The notes under the pieces are model-generated. The model searched no databases, was not told the origin of the DNA, and worked only from the letters and a program-made list of their open reading frames with translations. The position numbers were made by a program, and so were the translations under genes. A stretch of DNA of 64,000 bases from DATJPD01 sp035506575 (GTDB lineage Bacteria > Pseudomonadota > Alphaproteobacteria > CACIAM-22H2), in assembly GCA_035506575.1 (NCBI GenBank), contig DATJPD010000011.1:30557-94556 (forward strand). Reading direction: 5' to 3'. Shown in pieces: positions 60,229 through 64,000 of this stretch. How positions within the stretch are numbered: the first letter of the stretch is position 1; every line of letters starts with the position of its first letter.

Positions 60229-60960
60229 ATGGCGAACGAAGCCATTCCACGGCGCCGGTTCCTGGCGGGCGCCGGCGCGGCCGGCACGGCGGTGGCCGCC
60301 GCACTGACCGGCGAATTGGCCGCACCCGAGGCCGCCGAAGCGGCCAAAAAGGCCAAGACAGCCGCACCCGCGAAAGCTCCGGCGCCCGAGCCGCTCCTCA
60401 CCCTGACCGCGACCGAGGCCGCCTTCATCTCGGCGGCGGTCGACACCTTCATCCCGGCCGACGACCTCAGCCCCTCGGGTACCGAGTGCGGCGTCGCGGT
60501 CTTCATCGACCGCCAGCTCGCCGGCGCCTGGGGCAGCGGCGCCCGGCTTTATCGCGACGGGCCGTATCTCAAGGGCAAGCCCGAGCACGGCTATCAGCTG
60601 CCGCTCACCCCGCGCGAGTTCTTCCGCGCCGGCATCGCCGCCGCCAACGAGTGGACCTTGAAGCTGCACGGCAAGGAGTTCGACCGCCTGTCGCCGGCCG
60701 ACCGCGAGGCGGTGCTCAAGGAGTTCGAGCAGGGCAAGGTCCAGTTCGAAGGCTTCAGCAGCAAGCAGTTCTTCGAAGCGCTGCTCGAGATCACCATGGA
60801 GGGCTTCTTCTCCGATCCGATCTACGGCGGCAACCGCCACATGGCCGCGTGGAAGATGATCGGCTACCCGGGCCTGCCCGCGACGCACGCCGAGGACATG
60901 AAGACCTATTTCGGCAAGCGCTACGACAAGCCGCCGCAGTCCATCGCGGACTTCTCCTGA
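60229..60960 (+). CDS. Gluconate 2-dehydrogenase subunit 3-like protein, Tat-exported
   Basis: 243 aa. Twin-arginine signal PRRRFLAGAGAAG, an Ala/Lys/Pro-rich linker, and the subunit-3 domain (FISAAVDTFIPADDLSPSGTECGVAVFIDRQLAGAWG). It serves as export escort for the GMC subunit encoded 11 bp downstream. GGAGGGG precedes the ATG. Confidence 0.9.
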   Translation: MANEAIPRRRFLAGAGAAGTAVAAALTGELAAPEAAEAAKKAKTAAPAKAPAPEPLLTLTATEAAFISAAVDTFIPADDLSPSGTECGVAVFIDRQLAGAWGSGARLYRDGPYLKGKPEHGYQLPLTPREFFRAGIAAANEWTLKLHGKEFDRLSPADREAVLKEFEQGKVQFEGFSSKQFFEALLEITMEGFFSDPIYGGNRHMAAWKMIGYPGLPATHAEDMKTYFGKRYDKPPQSIADFS

Positions 60961-60971
60961 GGAGCGTCGAC

Positions 60972-62744
60972 ATGGCGACCAAACTTCCCGAAGTCGATGC
61001 GGTGGTGATCGGCGTGGGCTGGACGGGCAGCATCCTCGCCCGCGAGCTCACCAAGGCCGGGCTCAACGTCGTGGGCCTCGAGCGCGGGGCCAAGCGGATC
61101 CCCGGCGAGGACTTCACCATCCCCAGCGTGCGCGACGACCTGAAATACGCCGTGCGCCAGGAGCTGTTCCAGGACACGGCGATCGAGACCGTGAGCCTGC
61201 GGCATTCTCCGTCGGAGACGGCACTGCCGGTCCGCCGCCTGGGCGCGTTCCTGCCCGGCATCGGGCTGGGCGGGGCAGGGGCGCACTGGAACGGCATGAC
61301 CTGGCGGCTCCTGCCGTCGGACCACAATCTGCGCACGCACCTGACCGAACGCTACGGCGCCAAGGCGATCCCCGAGGACATGACGATCGCCGATTTCGGC
61401 GTGACCTACGACGACCTCGAGCCGCACTACGACCGCTTCGAGAAGCTGTGCGGCGTCTCCGGCAAGGCCGGCAATCTGCGCGGGACCAAGATCGAGGGCG
61501 GAAACGTCTTCGAAGGGCCGCGCCAGAACGAGTACCCGAACAAGCCGCTCATCCAGTCGATGGCGGGATCGCTGTTCGAGGGGGCTGCCAAAAGCCTGGG
61601 CTATCACCCGTTCCCGGGGCCGGCGAGCAACGCCAGCGCGCCCTACACCAACCCCGAAGGCGCCAGCATGGGCGCCTGCGTCTATTGCGGGCATTGCGAG
61701 CGCTTCGGCTGCGAGTCCAACGCCAAGGCGAGCCCGAACGTCTCGGTCCTGCCGGTCCTGATGGCCGACCCGCGCTTCAGCCTGCGCACGCACGCCTATG
61801 TGAGGGAGCTCGTTTACGATAAGGCGGCGCGCAAGGTGACCGCCGTGCGCTATCTCGACACGCGCAGCGGCGAGGAGTTCGAGCAGCCGGCCGGCCTCGT
61901 CATCCTCGGCGCTTACACCTTCAACAACACGCTTCTGATGCTCGTCTCCGGCATCGGCGAGCCCTACGACCCCGCGACCGGCAAGGGTACGGTCGGCCGC
62001 AACTACTGCTACCAGGTGACGAGCGGCGTCTCGGTCTTCCTCCAGGACAAGGTCATCAACCCGTTCATGGCCACCGGCTCGCACGGGATGCTGATCGACG
62101 ACTTCAACGGCGACAATTTCGACCACGGGGGCCTGGGCTTCTTCGGCGGCGCGTGGATCCAGGGCGGCACCACCAACGGCCGCCCGATCCTCACCCGGCC
62201 GGTGCCGCCGGGCACGCCGCGCTGGGGCCGCGCGTGGAAGGAGGCGACGGCCAAGTGGTACAACCACGCCTTCTTCATCAACTGCTCGGGCGCCAACTAC
62301 GCCCACCGCGAGAACTATCTCAGCCTCGACCCGACCTATCGCGACGCGATCGGCCGGCCGCTCCTGCGCATGACCTTCAACTTCCACGACTGGGACTACA
62401 AGCTCTCGGCCTACGTCACCGACGTGGCGGTGAAGATCGCCAAGGCGATGAACCCGACCATCGTCGGCACGCCGCTGCCGCGCCGCGGCAATTTCAGTGT
62501 CATCCCGTACCAGTCGACGCACAACACCGGCGGCACGATCATGGGCACCGACCCCAAGGCGAGCGTGGTCAACCGCTATCTCCAGTCCTGGGACGCCGAC
62601 AACCTGTTCGTCATGGGCGCTTCCACCTTCCCGCAGAACGCGAGCTACAACCCGACCGGCATGGTGGGGGCACTCGCCTACTGGTCGGCCGACGCCATCA
62701 CCAAGCGCTACCTGAAATCCCCCGGGCCCCTGATGCCGGCGTGA
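60972..62744 (+). CDS. GMC-family FAD dehydrogenase with Fe-S cysteine motif
   Basis: 590 aa. FAD-binding GVGWTGS (GxGxxG, 14-19), GMC catalytic region (QSTHNTGGTIMGTDP) and NPTGMVGALAYWSADAI. Cysteines 236, 239, 242 and 247 (CVYCGHCERFGC) match the iron-sulfur motif of fructose- and gluconate-dehydrogenase FAD subunits. Together with the subunit-3 gene it forms a periplasmic sugar or polyol dehydrogenase; the usual cytochrome c subunit does not follow, as a palindromic repeat comes next. Confidence 0.88.
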   Translation: MATKLPEVDAVVIGVGWTGSILARELTKAGLNVVGLERGAKRIPGEDFTIPSVRDDLKYAVRQELFQDTAIETVSLRHSPSETALPVRRLGAFLPGIGLGGAGAHWNGMTWRLLPSDHNLRTHLTERYGAKAIPEDMTIADFGVTYDDLEPHYDRFEKLCGVSGKAGNLRGTKIEGGNVFEGPRQNEYPNKPLIQSMAGSLFEGAAKSLGYHPFPGPASNASAPYTNPEGASMGACVYCGHCERFGCESNAKASPNVSVLPVLMADPRFSLRTHAYVRELVYDKAARKVTAVRYLDTRSGEEFEQPAGLVILGAYTFNNTLLMLVSGIGEPYDPATGKGTVGRNYCYQVTSGVSVFLQDKVINPFMATGSHGMLIDDFNGDNFDHGGLGFFGGAWIQGGTTNGRPILTRPVPPGTPRWGRAWKEATAKWYNHAFFINCSGANYAHRENYLSLDPTYRDAIGRPLLRMTFNFHDWDYKLSAYVTDVAVKIAKAMNPTIVGTPLPRRGNFSVIPYQSTHNTGGTIMGTDPKASVVNRYLQSWDADNLFVMGASTFPQNASYNPTGMVGALAYWSADAITKRYLKSPGPLMPA

Positions 62745-62758
62745 TCCGTCGCTCTTAA

Positions 62759-62909
62759 GCCCCTCTCCGCCCATTCTGATGGGGGGAGAGGGTGGCGAGC
62801 TTCAGCGAGCCGGGTGAGGTGGGTCTGAGATCGCGCGACGGCGCCACACCTCACCCTCCCACGCTAACGCGTGGGCCCCTCCCTCTCCCCACTTCGTGCG
62901 GAGAGGGGC
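62759..62909. repeat. Nested palindromic intergenic repeat
   Basis: Perfect 12-bp outer arms (GCCCCTCTCCGC at 62759-62770, GCGGAGAGGGGC at 62898-62909) enclose further matching pairs (GGGGAGAGGG with CCCTCTCCCC; GGTGAGGTG with CACCTCACC) and the small palindrome ACGCTAACGCGT. This would fold into one long hairpin of about 150 nt. Such elements are dispersed between genes in many alphaproteobacteria and may act as terminators. Confidence 0.8.
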
Positions 62910-62941
62910 CTTGGTGGTGGTCGCGCAATCTGCTCTAAAAT

Positions 62942-63919
62942 ATGCGCATGAAGGCTTGGCTTCGGTTCTCGGTGCTCGCGTTCGCTCTGTCGCTCGCAAC
63001 CGCGGCCCAGGCCGCATGGCCCGAGCGGCCGATCCGCTTCGTGCTCGGCACCGGGGCCGGCAACACGACCGACATCCTGTGCCGGCTCCTGGCCGACCGG
63101 GTCTCTCACACCCTGGGCCAGCAGGTCGTGGTCGAGAACCGGGTCAGCGCCGGGGCCATCATCGCCGCGCAGACGGTCGCGACGGCGGCGCCCGACGGCT
63201 ACACCTGGCTCTTCGCGAGCCAGACCTCGGTGGTCACCAACATCTACACCTACAAGGCGCTGGCCTACGATCCGGTGCGCGACTTCACCGGCGTCGCCTT
63301 CGTCGGCATCACCTATTTCTTGCTCAACGCCTATCCCGGCCTGCCGGCGAAGACTCTTGCGGAGCTGATCGCTCTCGACAAGGCCCAGCCGGGATCCTTG
63401 AACTTCGTCAGCGACGGTCCGCAGAACTTCTCCGGCATGCTCGGCGAGTGGATCAACAAGCGCACCGGGATGCACCTGGTGCAGGTGCCCTACGCCGTGC
63501 AGTCCAAGGGCGTGCAGGACACCATGGCGGGGAGAACGCAGCTCGTCATCAACGCGGCCGGCGCCTCCCTGCCGTACATCCAGAGCGGCACTCTGCGGCC
63601 GATCGCGATCTCGGCCCCGGCGCGCATCAAGCCGAGCTTCGCCGACGTTCCGACCCTCGCCGAGACCATCCCCGGCATGGAATTCGGCGGCTGGTACGCG
63701 GTGTTCGCCCCCAAGGCCACTCCGGCCGACATCGTCGCCAAGATGAACCGCGCGCTGAACGCGGCCTTGCAGGAGCCGGCGATCGTCGGGCGCCTCACCC
63801 AGCTCGGCATCGTCCCGGTCCCCGGCACCGAGACGGTCGCGGGCCTCGACACATATTGGCGCCAGGAGATCGAGCGCTGGCGGATCGTCGTCTCCGACAT
63901 CGGCGTCCAGCCGCAGTGA
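62942..63919 (+). CDS. TctC/Bug-family periplasmic binding protein
   Basis: 325 aa. Signal peptide (FALSLATAAQAAWPE) and Bug-family sequence: PIRFVLGTGAGNTTDILCRLLADRVS, VENRVSAGAIIAAQTVA, and ISAPARIKPSFADVPTLAET. Binds carboxylates or other small organics. No TctAB membrane genes adjoin, which is common for these orphan receptors. The first ATG at 62942 is preceded by a poor ribosome site; MKAWLRF two codons later is an alternative. Confidence 0.88.
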   Translation: MRMKAWLRFSVLAFALSLATAAQAAWPERPIRFVLGTGAGNTTDILCRLLADRVSHTLGQQVVVENRVSAGAIIAAQTVATAAPDGYTWLFASQTSVVTNIYTYKALAYDPVRDFTGVAFVGITYFLLNAYPGLPAKTLAELIALDKAQPGSLNFVSDGPQNFSGMLGEWINKRTGMHLVQVPYAVQSKGVQDTMAGRTQLVINAAGASLPYIQSGTLRPIAISAPARIKPSFADVPTLAETIPGMEFGGWYAVFAPKATPADIVAKMNRALNAALQEPAIVGRLTQLGIVPVPGTETVAGLDTYWRQEIERWRIVVSDIGVQPQ

Positions 63920-63928
63920 CGTTCATGT

Positions 63929-64000
63929 GTCATTGCGAGGAGCCCCCTTCCGCGCAGGGGGCGAAGCCCCCTGCAACCCCGGGACGAAGCAATCCAGTGA
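63929..64000. repeat. Dispersed intergenic repeat with central hairpin, reaching the right edge
   Basis: Starts GTCATTGCGAGGAG and ends GACGAAGCAATCCAG, a flank pair I know from dispersed repeats of alphaproteobacteria, around a perfect 9-bp hairpin GCAGGGGGC-GAA-GCCCCCTGC (63954-63974). Probably also terminates the TctC gene. Confidence 0.65.

Noticed and set aside
62759..64000. The two intergenic repeats as a CRISPR array or insertion-sequence ends
   Set aside because: No regularly spaced repeats with spacers, and no transposase or target-site duplication; they look like dispersed palindromic elements.

Overview
The window is GC-rich, protein-dense DNA from a methylotrophic proteobacterium, most likely an alphaproteobacterium. 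I infer this from XoxF-type methanol oxidation combined with the tetrahydromethanopterin (H4MPT) and methylofuran C1 pathway, the Fae/MtdB/Mch/Fhc set, the tRNA-Phe sequence and TctC-type binding proteins. About 52 kb of the 64 kb form one C1 island. It covers lanthanide-dependent alcohol oxidation, oxidation of formaldehyde to formate on H4MPT, PQQ synthesis, and uptake of the metal.

Layout. 1-6.4 kb: two PQQ alcohol dehydrogenases, both with the Asp-Tyr-Asp motif typical of lanthanide enzymes (an ExaF/PedH-like enzyme and XoxF), their cytochromes c, and divergent fae. 6.6-13.3 kb: signalling genes (FIST protein plus hybrid kinase, LuxR-type regulator, chemoreceptor) and a transposase-like zinc-ribbon relic. 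13.3-16.3 kb: the 'quinoprotein relay' zinc hydrolase, a SoxYZ-like carrier and two small exported proteins. 16.4-24.3 kb: biosynthesis of H4MPT and methylofuran (FolB, MfnE, DmrB, DHPS-like, DUF447, MfnB, MfnF, MfnD, HisA-like, CitG-like). 24.4-30.8 kb: pterin dehydratase, fhcBADC, XoxJ and a CxxCW protein in one overlapping chain. 30.8-35.2 kb: a lut-type (lanthanide utilisation) ABC transporter cluster. 35.4-37.9 kb: a divergent SsuABC/NMT1-type transporter. 37.9-43.3 kb: a cytochrome c, then mptG-mtdB-ATPgrasp-mch-RimK on the minus strand. 43.6-49.4 kb: TonB, a two-component system, a small exported protein and a LutH-like TonB-dependent receptor. 49.6-52.7 kb: pqqABCDE, then tRNA-Phe.

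From 53 kb onward the content looks ordinary: a sulfotransferase-like protein, an amidohydrolase/Rieske group, DoxX, an alpha/beta hydrolase, a DUF1501/DUF1800 pair, a GMC dehydrogenase with its small subunit, a TctC protein, and two intergenic palindromic repeats.

How it works together: the receptor and TonB would bring lanthanide (perhaps chelated) across the outer membrane and the Lut ABC system would carry it inward. The pqq genes make the cofactor. XoxF and the ExaF-like enzyme oxidise alcohols in the periplasm and pass electrons to cytochromes c. Fae, MtdB, Mch and FhcABCD take formaldehyde to formate. No calcium MxaF, lanmodulin, formate dehydrogenase, serine-cycle gene, ExbBD, MfnA or MfnC is present in this window.

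The most notable new observations are regulatory. A three-half-site element (CGGGAA-N3-TTCCCG-N6-TCGGGAA) occurs upstream of both tonB and the LutH-like receptor at nearly the same distance from the start codon. A second element (TAATACCAARG-N2-TKA) occurs in the xoxF/fae, lut/ssu and mptG/tonB divergent regions. Strong intrinsic terminators sit between each alcohol dehydrogenase and its cytochrome gene.
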